Positions 21,701-33,525 of a DNA stretch of 40,793 bases are shown here, piece by piece. The position numbers and the translations under genes are program-made. The stretch comes from Stereocaulon alpinum. Its lineage: Eukaryota; Ascomycota; Lecanoromycetes; Lecanorales; Stereocaulaceae. The notes below the pieces were generated by a model. The model saw nothing but the letters and a program-made list of their open reading frames with translations. It had not been told where the DNA came from and ran no database searches. The first letter of the stretch is position 1. Each line of letters begins with the position of its first letter. Where the stretch lies: positions 1 to 40,793 of the forward strand of contig JAEUBA010000157.1 in the NCBI GenBank assembly GCA_018257865.1, in the 5' to 3' direction.

Positions 21701-24700
21701 TACCTTCGCTTAGATAAACCGCGAGAAGTAATCTATAACTATAAGTATATATAATACTCCGGTTACTTAGTAAGTAGGTAAAATTAGTCCTAGGTAGTCT
21801 ATCCTAATCTTCGCGAAGGGTCTGAATACGATAATCGACTATATTATAGTACTTTTCTTCCTTAGTCCTTCTAATTAGTATATATAATAAGTCCGATAGT
21901 AACTCTCTATATCCCTTACTTAAGTCGGCTAGTACTATTATCCTTTTAACTTATAAAGGGTAATAGCAGTTGAGAAGTATCTATACTTATTATAGGCCTA
22001 GTTAAGCAGATTCGTTACTTAGTCTAGCAGTATATATTTAGAGTATTTACCTCCCTTTTCGATAAATAAAAGATATTAATTAGTTAGTTTATACCTTATT
22101 ACTAACCTTTTAATCCTTTTCGCTTTATTCTTTCTATAATTAGTTAAGGCTTACTGCCCGTTAAGTAGATATATTACTAATATTCTATACTATTTAGAAT
22201 ACCTTAAGGGAAGGTGTATCCTAGCTACCCTATTAGGTACTAACTTATCTCCTAGACTACTTAATAAAGTTGCGGGTTCCGTAACTACTACTATTACTAT
22301 ACGCTCTAGGTCTTCTGCGAAGGTATATTAGCTATAGTATCTAGGTATTCTAGATATCCCGTCTATAATTTTTATAATATTACTTTTACAGGGCTAATAA
22401 TAAATAATATAATTATACTCCGTTAATCTATCTATCTATCTAGCTATCCTGCTATAGGTATCGGTCCCTATATTCATAATTATTTATAGGGCTATATAGT
22501 TAGTATATAATATTATAGGGTATTAATAGCCTATAATAAAGTATTTATATTCCGCTAAATATCTTATAACTACTAAGGCTTCCTTTTTAGTTATATTATA
22601 TCAAATTTCTACCTCTTCCAGCCGGAACGATATAAATATAATAATATAGTAAGATATCTTATACTTCTCTACTACCTCCGTTCCTAGGTTCTCCTTAGGT
22701 AACTGAAATAGTACCCCCCCTAAGTAATATTTACTTATATTAGTAGCTAGGTAGTATTATAAGGATTAGTTACTTCTACTTATAGTATTATCTAATATCG
22801 ACTTTTAGATATAAAGGAAGGATTTATACTGCTTAGGTCCCTAATTAAAACTTCCTTTATCGACTTAGTACTTACGCACTGAGGGTTTCCTATTAGGTAA
22901 TAACAGATTTTCTTCCTTAAGGTAGGCCTGCTTTAGCCGTAAAACGTATTCCGCTCTACCTAGTATAAAAAATCGTAGGAAAGGAGTAATCCAGATAATT
23001 ATATTAAGCTCCTTACGGTTTATTAGTTCCTTCTATAATATTACCTTTTCCTAGTACTTAACTGCTAGGCGGAGTCCGTTACTTCCTCTAGTAAAGTCTA
23101 CTATCTCAAGCGAATCTATAAAGATATAAGTCTTATATAGCGCTAAATAGACTAGGCCGAAAACTACTTAAGGAAAGTATTTAGTATATAGAAACTCGAA
23201 GAGTACTTCGTATAATTCGCCTACTCCTATATAGTTATCTATAAATAGAGTGAACGCTAAGGCGCTATAATTACCTATAATTAAATTTATTACCTTAGTC
23301 GTAGGGGTCTTTAGGAGAGGCCCGAAAACTATATTACTAAACTACGAGTAAGTTATATAAGTACCCTTTAACCCTTACCCTATCCTTAGGTATATATATT
23401 AGCTATAAGGAGTAATAATTCTAGTCTTATACTCGTTCCCTTCCTTAATAGGGATCGCCTAGTATCTATTTAAAGTATCTAAAACGAACTAGGCCGAAAA
23501 TCTTAGTTAAATAATAGTATTAATAATATCTTCTATCCGATATATTAGCTACTAGGGTTTGATAGTATAAGTATTCAATAGGATAAAATTATATACTACT
23601 CGCAAATTATCTAAACCCTTCTTTTTTAAAGGGAATTACGTCTATACTCCCTATTTACTAGTAGCTCGTATAATAATATTCGCCTCTTCTATTTCTAAGA
23701 AAACTTTCGTAGCGAATTCTTTCTCTTAAGGAGTATACCTCTTCGTACTCTTATAGACCGGTACTACACCTATAGTAAGGTTAATTAAGTAGTAAATTAA
23801 ATCCGTAGGTTTAATATCCTTTAATAATCTAGTAAAGCAGTCCTTCTATATAAAAAGTAGTCGTTTAGCCTTTTATCTCTTTACTTTAGTATTAGCGATT
23901 AGGCTAATACTAATCTCTAAGGTTTTATACTAAGTATTAATAGTTACTTAATCTATTATTATTAGTTCTCTTTACTATAGCCGCCTTTCTATTAGGAAGC
24001 TATATATACTCCTTAGTAATATAGGTTTACTTACCTTAGGCGTAGTTATATCTAAACTTATTTATCTTAACTTAGTAGCGTTGAGTCCTACTACGGTAAG
24101 TATAGGTATTAGGTAAGAACCTCTATCTTCTAAAACTTTAAGTAGATCTAAACTACTTCTTATCGCAGTAACCTAACTCCAGCGTTAAGGTAAATTTTCC
24201 TTAAGTAAATCTTCCTTAAGTAGGTCCGCCGTATTCAAAACTTTATTTATAGGATAAGGGATACGCTAGTAATTATCCTATTTAATTATAAGTATCCCTC
24301 TTTTCCCTAATCCGAAGTAAAGTTAAATTTATTAAGTTCCTCTACTAATTTCTTTAGCTCCTCCTCCGCTAGTAATATTTCCTATTTATCTACTAAGGGG
24401 CCGTAGATAACTTCGATATCTAAGGACTTAGCTACTTATTTATAGGCTATATAAGGGATTCCGTCCTTCCCCTAGATTATTATATTTATATATCTATAAT
24501 CCTCTACTGCCCGAACCCTTTTTATCTACCTTTTTAAGAGTAGTAGGTTATAGATATTCCCTATCCCTAAAATAAAGGCGCGGATAATCGCTTCTACTCC
24601 GGTAATATTAACCGGAGCCTATATATACTACTTTACTATTACTAAGCTATTATCAGCTAACTATAGGGTCTAAGTATACTCTATCTTATAGATTTCTAGG

Positions 24701-25290
24701 CCTAATTATTTAACTAGTTTAGGGTTAATTAACTTAACTATAGCTCTATTATCTACTAAAGTCTTATTTACCTTAGTATCGTTAATCTAAGCTTCTAAGT
24801 AGAGGTAAGTAACGTCTTCTTCCTCGTATACTTCCGTAGCTATTAGTAGCGGTTCCCCTTATATTAATATAGCGATTATAGCAGGTCTCTTACCTCTTTT
24901 CGTCGGTTTCGAGGAGGCTATTACCCTTACTAATTATACCCGAATTTAGGGAGATCGGTCTAGTAACTGCTAAATTAGTATTATAACTTAAGTATCTAGG
25001 AACCTATCTACTAAGAAATAATCTTTATCCTTTACTATATTAATAGGTATAGTCTCCTTTAGTAAATACCCTACTAAATTATCTAAGGTTATTTTATCCT
25101 TAGGTAGTTTTTATTATAGTTTAGAGGATTTATTAAAAAAGGCTAGTATCCTACCTATATTTATAGGGGCTATTATAGGAGGGGGTACCGTTAAAGTTTT
25201 CGGAACTAAAATCCTTCGCGGAGTCGGTAAGGAATTCGACGGTCGTAGTTATATAGGTAGGGGAGGTAATAGCTAATCTTACTAAGCTAG
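18725..25290 (-). mobile_element. Family C Ty3/gypsy-like retrotransposon remnant, RIP-killed, 5' part missing
   Basis: On the minus strand a reverse transcriptase segment with FIDN at 23245-23234 is recognisable; the expected catalytic motif is FIDD, and the D-to-N change fits RIP. Around it is a sequence block typical of fungal gypsy RT. Further downstream on the minus strand (lower coordinates) an integrase block ends in DYFSR at 21733-21719, preceded by a hydrophobic YILIVI strand. The RT-then-integrase order is that of Ty3/gypsy. Upstream, around 24.6-25.0 kb, is the expected protease region, but gag is absent because the LTR of family A copy 1 begins at 25291. The 18.7-20.7 kb part is equally mutated and not confidently assigned; it may be the 3' end of this element or another repeat. 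Stops occur in all frames. Confidence 0.6.
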
Positions 25291-25562
25291 TATTAGGGGC
25301 CGGCCTAGAGCGAGTTAATAGGGGTGTTATTAGACTAGGAGAATAAATCTAAGGAAGGAAAGCTATATATATAGAGCGTGTGTATAATATATTAGGGACG
25401 CAGCTTAGTAGGTACTAAGGCCAAAGGGGCCTAGCGTTAGACCTAGCTAAGTTAGATATAAGTCGAACCGGACCTAGTCCGAATCGGACCTAGTCTAAAG
25501 TATATAAATACTAATAAGTAATAAAGGACTAGTAAGTAACGAAAGGCTAGCCCGTAATATCA
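25291..25562 (-). repeat. 3' LTR of family A copy 1
   Basis: It is homologous to 35676-35927. It begins TA (copy 2 has TG) and ends CA (copy 2 has TA), consistent with RIP hitting one terminal dinucleotide in each copy of a TG...CA LTR. It is 20 bases longer than copy 2, which lacks part of a CCGGACCTAGTCCGAATCGG-like segment. Confidence 0.75.
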
Positions 25563-25577
25563 CCCCCCCCCCTTAAG
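25563..25577 (-). other. Polypurine tract of family A copy 1
   Basis: On the minus strand CTTAAG is followed by ten G directly before the LTR. This is the expected plus-strand primer site of an LTR retrotransposon and it fixes the element's orientation. Copy 2 has the same tract with nine G at 35928-35941. Confidence 0.7.
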
Positions 25578-26451
25578 AAAGTATCGACCTTAATATATAT
25601 AAGTAGCTTCCTATTAGCTAGGACTACTAGGCTTTCTAAGGTAGTAGCGGTAGAAATCTACGACGATATTAGCTACGTTTTCGAATTTATTACTATCCGT
25701 ATTATACTATTAACGGTTAGGTTACCCTTTATCTTTCTACTAGACGTAGAACTACAGCTGGCGGTTCTTACCTATCTATTAGGTATCTAATATCTTATCT
25801 AGTTCCTACTCCTCTTTATTATTAATAATTACCGGCCCTAGCGGTTCGGCGCGTTATCTAAGTAGGGAATCGCTCGCAGCCTTACGTAATAGGCTAGGGT
25901 AGAATATATTATAAATCTATATACTTACTAGGAGCTTTAGGCGGTAGGAATATCCTACTTTCTCTATAACTTTAAATAGCCCTAGTATTTTATTATCTAG
26001 CTTCTTACTTAGCTATACTATAGTAATATTTCTACTAGATAGAAAGACTAAATCTCCTACTTTATAAAATACGTTAGATTAGTAGCGATTCGCTTAGTCC
26101 GTTATCCGTTTATAACTCTAGGCGGACTACTCCTTAATAAACTCTAATATATCTACTATTTTATCTATAATATCGTTTACCTTAGTAGCTTACGTCCTTT
26201 TTTAAGCGGAAGGGCTAGGCTCTACTAGCAGCGAGAAAGATATATAAGGATAGAAGCCTTTATTAGCGAAGAAAGGAGATATACTAGTAGTATTAGCGAT
26301 AGTATTATTATTAGCGAATTCTATAATTAGTAGCTAATAGACCTAATTATCCTATATATAGGAATAGTATATCCTTAGTAGTCGCTTAATATCTTAATTA
26401 GCCCTTTCGGTCTATCTATTAGTTTCGGGGTAGAATACTATAGATAGCTTT

Positions 26452-26581
26452 TGTAAGGAGCGGGAACTCCGAGCTAGAGTCCTACCCCTCTACCACCTAG
26501 AAGTAGCAAAAGTTAAGGATATCGGGTCCGATACCTAGAAGTCCCCCTATTAGGGCCCTTATAGCGTATCTACCCCTTATA
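26452..26581 (-). repeat. Left (3') LTR of the miniature element
   Basis: The 130-base repeat is collinear with 26994-27123 with only scattered, mostly transition differences, including the terminal CA changed to TA here. Confidence 0.8.
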
Positions 26582-26708
26582 ACTATTCCCCCCCTTAAGG
26601 GACTCGCCCCCGAGGACTACTAATAGTATAAGTTAAACTTCCCCTAGATTAACACCGCTTAGCGAGAGTTATTAGGTCGCAAGGCCCCTATAGGGCGCCT
26701 TACTAAGG

Positions 26709-26910
26709 CCTAGTTAAAGCCCCCGCAGGGTGCCTCTAAGCTGGCTAATCCGCGCGGTTACTTGCGCGATACTATACCTAGTTAAGGCCCTTACTAGGGT
26801 GCCTCTAAGCTAGCTAATCAGCGTGTGATAGCGTAATACTATACCTAGTTAAGGCCCTTACCAGGGTGCCTCTAAGCTAGCTAATCAGCGCGGTACAGCG
26901 CGATATTTAG
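26709..26910. repeat. Three tandem 67-68-bp repeats inside the miniature element
   Basis: Units start with CCTAGTTAA at 26709, 26777 and 26844. Each continues with an AGGGTGCCTCTAAGCT block, then GCTAATC(A/C)GCG and a variable GC-rich tail. They are noncoding and relatively GC-rich for this neighbourhood. Confidence 0.75.
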
Positions 26911-26984
26911 TACCCCTCTAAGAGTCGAACCCCCGACCTTATACGCTAAGGCGCCTAGGCGATTAACTAACGGAGTATCGGACC
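26911..26984 (-). other. tRNA-like segment next to the 5' LTR of the miniature element
   Basis: On the minus strand the sequence contains AAGGTCGGGGGTTCGACTC, which matches the T-arm/B-box consensus GGTTCGANTCC at nearly all positions. Upstream, TTAGTTAATCGCC resembles an A-box/D-arm. A full cloverleaf does not fold well, with acceptor and T-stem pairs missing, so it is at most a decayed tRNA-derived module and not a working tRNA gene. Confidence 0.4.
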
Positions 26985-26993
26985 TGATATAAT

Positions 26994-27123
26994 TATAAGG
27001 AGCGGGAACTCCGGGCTAGAGTCCTACCCCTCTGCTACCTAGAAGTAGCAAAAGTTAAGGATATTAGGTCTAATACCTAGAAGTCCCCCTATTAGGGCCC
27101 TTATAGCGTATCTACCCCTTACA
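26994..27123 (-). repeat. Right (5') LTR of the miniature element
   Basis: The 130-base repeat matches 26452-26581. Its outer end keeps CA, while its inner end has TA in place of TG, a RIP-type change. Confidence 0.8.
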
Positions 27124-29296
27124 GCTTTACCTTAATTCGTAACCGCTTATATAGTACTTTCTATACTAATAAGACGAACTATAGACCTTAGTCTAATATA
27201 ATTAAGTTAGGCAGACTATAGGTGCGGAAGACGTAGTTAAGTAAGATATCTACCGTAGCCTCTACGGATATTCCTTTATTAGTAGTAGTATATAGGGCGT
27301 AGTACCGTTCCTTAGTAAGGCGATCTACTAGTATATAAATAACATTATATTTATCTAAAATAGGGAGACCTATAATAAAGTCTATTAAGATATCCTACTA
27401 GTATTACTCCGGAGTCGGTAGGGGTTATAGGAGTCTATTATACTAATCCCTTAGTACCTTACTTCTTTAATAAGTATAGTAGTTACGAATATAACACGCC
27501 ACCTCTTCCTTTATACCTAGCTAATAGAATTACTATTTTAGGATCTCTAGTATCTAGTCCCTTTCTAAGTAGCCGCTTATAGGGAGATTATAACTTTCCT
27601 TTAGGAGTTTAATATAGAGTTCTGGTAAAGCGGGGACCTAAAGGCGTTCTTTATAGAAAAGGGTATAATAGCGTTAGGAGCAGTGCCTTAGATTAATACC
27701 TTTAAAGATCTAGGTAGGATTCTTCTTAATAGCCTCTCGCACCCGTATATAGTCTTCGTTATCCTAATTTACTAATATAATTCTAGCGTAGAGAGGTAAG
27801 TCCTTATCTATTAGAGCGTTAATTTACTCCTCTATAGGCTTACCGCCCTCCTCAGCTTCTTAGTACGCTAAGAAGGTTAGATTATAACCTTAGAAATACT
27901 TAGGTGATAGTAGTATATAATACTAGTACTTTAAATATAAGTCGTCCTTATCCGTAGGTACTAAGTTAGGTAACCTAGTTAGCGTATCTACTTTTCTATT
28001 TAACTTACTAGTGCGGTATATAATCTTAAAGTTATAGTCTACTAACTTCTCAGCCTATCTCGCTTAACGGCGTATAAGCTCCTTTATCTATATAAAATAT
28101 TCTAAGCTCTTATAATTAGTAAAGATTTAAATTAGAATATTAGTTAACTTAAGCTTAGGGCGCTAGTACTCTAGGTAATAAACTATTACTAATAGTTCCT
28201 TATTATAAATCTTATAGTTATATTTTACTAGTAGTAAGTTCTTACTATAGAATACTACTAGGTATAGTACTCTATTATCGTCTACTTACGATAATACTCT
28301 ACTATTAATATAGTCTAAGGAGTCTATCTCTAGTACTACTAGTCGAGATCTTTTATAATACCTTAGTATTAAGGTACTAGTTACTAGATCCTTTATCTCT
28401 TTAAAGGCTAATTAATATACTTTAGACTAATAGAATAGGTAATCCTTTTTAATAAGCGCTACTAATAGTTTTATCGTTTTTAAGAAGTCCTTAATAAATT
28501 AATAGTAGAAGTTATAGAAGCTAACGAATACTTATACCTCCTTTAGGTAGGTAGGGACTTCTTAGTTAGCGACTACTTTAACTTTATTAGGATCTATTCT
28601 TAGTCTACTAGTAGATACTATTAATCCTAAAAACTTCGTTTCTTATATATAAAATTCGTATTTATTAATATCTACCTAAAGGCCTGCTTCGCGAAGCTAT
28701 AGGAGGATCTTCTTAATATATTCTTAGTACTCCTTCTTAGTCTTACTATAAATTAGGATATTATCTAAGTATACTTAGCAAAAGTTATTAAGATACTTAA
28801 ATAAGGTATTATTTATATATTACTAGTAGGAGGTAGGACCTCCTATTAGTCCGAAAGGTAATATATAGTATTTAAAAGCTCTAAAGGAAGTAGTAAAGGT
28901 AGTATAGTCCTTACTATCTAGGTATATTCTAAGCTTATTAAATATAGTAATAATATCGAGCTTAGTAAGGTACTTATAATCTACTATATAAGCTAAGGCT
29001 TCTTTAATTAAGGGAATCGGATAGCGGTTCCGAATTATAATTATATTAAGTCTATAGTAGTCTATATAGAATCTTAAGCTACTATCCTTCTTTTATATAA
29101 ATAGTACTAAGGACGCGTACGGAGTAGTACTTAGTAAGATAAAGCCCTTCTTTAGGTTCTCTTTAAGATATTCTTTTACCTTCTATAGCTTAAAGCTAGA
29201 TATTAGGTATAGTCGACTTTATAGTAGCCTCTTCCCTAGCTCCAGCTTAATCTTATAATTATATAGTTAATATAGAGGGAGAACCTTTACCTTATC

Positions 29297-29463
29297 TGCA
29301 ACGTTATGGTAAGAATTGGTATATATTGACTTAGTTACTAAGTCCAATTCTACTTGCGAGAGCTATTTCAGATGTATACTAAGGCGGGCCTCAGCCCTAC
29401 GCCACCGTAGTATAATGTAATACAATAGTATAAGGCTATGTTATAATAATCTACCCTCTTACA
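29297..29463 (-). repeat. 3' LTR of family B, nearly free of RIP
   Basis: The stretch starts TGCAACG and ends CTTACA, so it has TG...CA ends on both strands. It keeps many CA and TG dinucleotides, in contrast with the sequence on both sides. It abuts the broken reverse transcriptase region of family A copy 1. The second LTR was not found in the window, so the boundaries rest on termini and the homology break. Confidence 0.55.
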
Positions 29464-32400
29464 AGAAAACAAGCAAGACGCCCTCGTCTTCTAAGTAATA
29501 CTATAAGTAGCGTAATAGGTATATATTATACTAATCAGTATAGATAAGTTTTCTAGTAGCCTATATTACCTTCTAGACCTGCGAGGTCGTCCTAGTCTCC
29601 GCTAAGGAGCTTTAGGCGTTTCGCCTAGTATACCTACTTCGACTAGTATACCAGCTCCAGCCTAATCTCTGCTTCGCAGACTAGCCTTATATTCCCTAAC
29701 TAGTGCTGCAGTATTAGCAAGCTGATCTACTATTCTCTACTTATCGAATTACGCCTTAAAACCTTCCTATCTTACTAAGTACTGTATAACTATCTTTCTA
29801 CCCCTACGTACTATACGCTTATTTAGAAGCCTTTCGATATAGTAGGACTTCTATTTATCAGTATCTCCTTTAATAAAGACTGAAGGAGGATACGTAGGTC
29901 GTTCCCTACTAAAGGGATCAGCTGCGGCGGTAGGTACTAGTTCTAACTAAGCTATAGTAAATATATTATAGATCCTCTAGTATTTAGGGATATTAAGGCG
30001 GTATACTAGGCGGCTAACTTAGTCTAGGATCTTAAAAGGACTAGCGTATTATTAACCGTATTTTCTTCCGGTAATAGCTGTAGTAGGAATATTATATCCC
30101 TTATATAGGCGTAGAAGCACCTTATTACTAGGCTTTATAAATATCAGTTAGTACTTCCTATTATAGTAGTATTTTTATGTTATAGTAGCGAAGGCGATTA
30201 CGTCTATAGCTTCTTTCCTAGCGACTACTTTTATATTAAAATCTCCTTTCTTATAACTAACCTTAATAAGGTCTAGGGCTTAATTGGGTTCGAATCTATA
30301 GGCGATATTATAGGGAGTTCTTCTAGTAGTTATTAATAATAATCTATTAAGCCTAGCCTATAATTTAGGTAGTACCTCCGGCTAGGCGGTAGGGTCCTTT
30401 AAGGTATAGATATAATATTATAGAGCTATCTTAACTATCTAATTAGTCCTCTCGCTTATTCTATTAGTCTGTGGGTGATACGCTATAGAGTAGAGTAGCT
30501 TAATATAAAGCTACTTAAATAATTCCTTCTAGAAGTCTAAGAGAAATTTCGGATCCCTATCTAAAATAATAGCCTTTAGCAGTCCCTAGTTAATTAGGAG
30601 TAGTTATTAAAGTAAATAGTCTACCTAATCTCTAGTAGAAAACGTTATTTTACTAGTAAGGAGCGTAATAAGCTTACTAAACTTATAGGTAACTATTATA
30701 ATATAGTCTTATCTATCCTTACTAAGGGGTAACCTAAGGATAAAATCTATTACTAGCGTATAGAAAGGTACCGGTAGGGAATTAATAATTTATATACTAC
30801 CGTAGGGAAGATATCGGCGTGTCTGAAAGACCTAATACTATAGATAATACTATAGGTATTCTCGCAGGAGCTTAGATAGCCTACGAACGTACTATAATAA
30901 GGAGACGCGCTCGTAGTATCTAGTAAAGCCTAGATACCCGTCTCTATACCTAATTTCGAGGACGTCAGCTACTACTAACGGTAGAATATAGAGTCTTCGG
31001 TGACCTATAGCCTTATCAATATAGTAGATTAGAAACTCTAATAACGAGATTAGTATTAGCGTTTCCTTTTCGAAGCGTAGCTTCGCTACGTTTTTACTAA
31101 GCTATTTATTTATATAAATCTGCTCCTTAATATATTACTAGCCTACGTTATCTTTATATCCTTTTAAGATTCTTTTCCTAAAATCTTCGCTTATTTCTAT
31201 AAGGGTAGCGGCGTACTGATAGATAGGTATAATATTAGAGGAGGCGTAGTATAAGGTATTAAGCTTAGACTAATCTAAAGTATAATTCGATTTATTTAAA
31301 CTTGCTAGGCGAGAGAGGGTATTAGGAATAATATTCTCCTTTCCTAGCTTATACTTAATATCTAAGTCGAAGCGTTAGAAGAATTTAGAGGTATAGATAA
31401 GGCGTAGATTTATTTTCTACGCCGCTAAAGTGCTAAGAGCCTTCTACGTTACGATTTCTACGATTGCTAAATAGTTAGTTAGGATATAAGTCGTTATTAA
31501 TTCTGCTATATATTAGACCTTCTTTAAAACCTAGACTAGTCTAGCTACCTTAAGTTTAGTAGGCTAATAAGACCTTTCTATAGTTATAAGTAGCCTGCTG
31601 AGGAAAAGTATAGGCCTAACCTTTTTATCGATAAGGTGGTATACGTAGGCGCCGAATCCGAATTCTTTAGAGGTATCTATATTAATATAGAGGTAGCTTT
31701 TGCTATCGAAATAGACTAGAGTAGTAGGCTTAGATAGCAGTTCCTATAGCGTATTAAATACCTTTTATTCCGTAGATATAGGCGGTCTAAGCTGAGTGCG
31801 GCGTATATAGACTCGCCTAGGATTACCCTTCCCTTAAGGGGATATCTTTAACAGCGATATCTTTCGGTCCTATAAAGGCTAGCTAACCTATACGTAGCGA
31901 GGGATATAATTTCGTAAGTATCCTATTAGCCTAAGGTACGTCTTAAGGGTACTAAGCGTTACTAGGAATTTTAGTTTTAAAATCGCCTCCAGCTTTTCTT
32001 TAGCTATAGAGAGCCTAAGGGAATCTATACACTATCTAAAAAGCTTTATAGAGGGATATCCTATATAGGATTTTATAAGCTTAATCGAAATTCCTTTCTT
32101 TAGGAATAAGGCGAATACCTAATATAGATATTTCTTATACTCGCTAAGGGTTTTAGAAGCGATTATAATATTATTAACGTAGGCTCTTATAAAGCTACGG
32201 TAAGGTCGAAGTACTCTATCGATTTCTTATTAGATATAGGCTATTAATCCTTTATAACCTATTACTAGTATATAGAAGGTCTCCTATCCTTAATATATAA
32301 TTACTATTAGGCGATATCTATACTCCGGTAGTATACGCTATTAGTAGAAGAATAACGTATAGTTAATAACCGTAATATATTAATATCCTAAAACTATAGT

Positions 32401-33261
32401 AATAATATCGCTTTAGAGGGGAAGTAGATAAGTATTAGGTTATATTATTTTATTAAGCTTTCGAATATCTACTACTACTCTACCTTTACGTTTACCGTTA
32501 GGTAACGTACGCTAGACTATAAAGATAGGGTAGCTAAATAGCGTTAATTCGGTAGTCTATTTAAGCCTTCCTTAGTTATATAACTCGTTAAATATCTTAT
32601 TAATAACCTTTCTATCCTTTTTATTAAGAGGGTAGGTTTTAGCGGAGCTATTAACCTTTTCTTCCTATCCTAGTTTAAGTAGAATTTTTATCCAGCGATC
32701 TTAGGGAACGTCGACGAATCTAGAGTCTTCCTAAAGCTTAGGATACGAAGCGACTACCTATACTAACTAAATTATAGTAGGATTGTAAGGAGAGCTATAT
32801 ATAGTAACGCTATTAGGTAGTACGGTCTTAGTAGGCTTCGCTTCAATCGTCTTCTACGGAGCTATTAAAGTGCTTACACTTACTAAAGCTAGGTATACGG
32901 TAGCAGCCTTTAGCACTTGTTAAGTCTATCTATACTATTAAGTCTTCTTCGGAGGCTTCGCAGCTAACTCAGCTACTTCTAGAGTAGTAAGGTAATAATT
33001 ATTATACGGCAGCTTAGTAATATAGCCTAGATAAGTTTTCTTCGTAACTAATATAGGTATAGAGGACTCGTTTCTAGCTAGTATCGAATCGACGGAAGAG
33101 TCTATAATATAAGTATAGAGTATTAATTCAGACTAATCCGGCTCGAAGAGTAGGTCTCGTTCTAGGAGTTATACGTAATAGTTAATTAGAATTATTACCT
33201 ATTCACCTAGCTTAACTAGTATATTATTCGTTACCTTTACTACTTTTCGGACTCTTATACC

Positions 33262-33525
33262 TTATAGCTTAATATTAACCGGAATTCGTATATTATAACT
33301 TATAATATATACGTAACGTTTTATTATAATAATATTAATTCCTTTAGGTCCTATAGTATCTATTCTAATTAATATATTTACTCTAAGGTTATTAACTAGA
33401 TATACGTCGACTATAATCTCAGCAAGTATAGGCTCACTAATATCTAACTTACTAGGCAGGAGGAGAGGTACGCGTACGTACTCTATAATAGAGTATCGAG
33501 TCTTACTAATACCTTTCACTATCAA
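33262..33525 (-). pseudogene. Open remnant of family B retropepsin-like region
   Basis: An 87-codon open stretch survives here by chance. Its YLVNNLRVNILI...DTIGP pattern resembles the region after the aspartic protease core in fungal gypsy polyproteins. It lies upstream of the reverse transcriptase, the expected place. It is a fragment of the dead element, not a host gene. Confidence 0.55.

Larger units (their letters stand above)
26452..27123 (-). mobile_element. Miniature LTR retrotransposon (TRIM/SMART-like), 672 bp
   Basis: Two direct repeats of 130 bases each bound a ~412-base interior with no coding capacity. The repeats start TG(T/A)TAAGGAG and end CCCCTTA(C/T)A, so they are LTRs with TG...CA ends. 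The insertion is absent from the otherwise collinear family A copy 2, and GCTTT is duplicated on both sides (26447-26451 and 27124-27128), a 5-base target duplication as retrovirus-type integrases make. A polypurine tract (CCTTAAGGGGGGG on the minus strand, 26588-26600) lies 6 bases from the left LTR, giving minus orientation. The interior holds a tRNA-like segment and three 67-68-base tandem repeats. It must depend on another element's proteins. Confidence 0.82.
25291..29296 (-). mobile_element. Family A Ty3/gypsy retrotransposon, copy 1, 3' part, RIP-killed
   Basis: The minus-strand element is bounded on the left by its 3' LTR (25291-25562) with an adjoining polypurine tract. Reading rightwards the order is integrase (VDRLTK at 27328-27311, within a DFI-GLP...VDRLTKERYY block) then reverse transcriptase (YLDN at 28771-28760, family YLDD, preceded by the PFGL block). 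So the order is RT-integrase-3' LTR, as in Ty3/gypsy. It is collinear with copy 2 (35676-38985) except for a 672-base insertion at 26452-27123. Collinearity ends at 29296 within the upstream RT region, exactly where the LTR of family B starts. D-to-N and Q-to-stop changes and near absence of CA/TG show RIP. Confidence 0.82.

Noticed and set aside
26911..26984. Functional tRNA gene
   Set aside because: The B-box is good but the acceptor stem, T-stem and anticodon loop do not form a cloverleaf, and the segment lies inside a mobile element.
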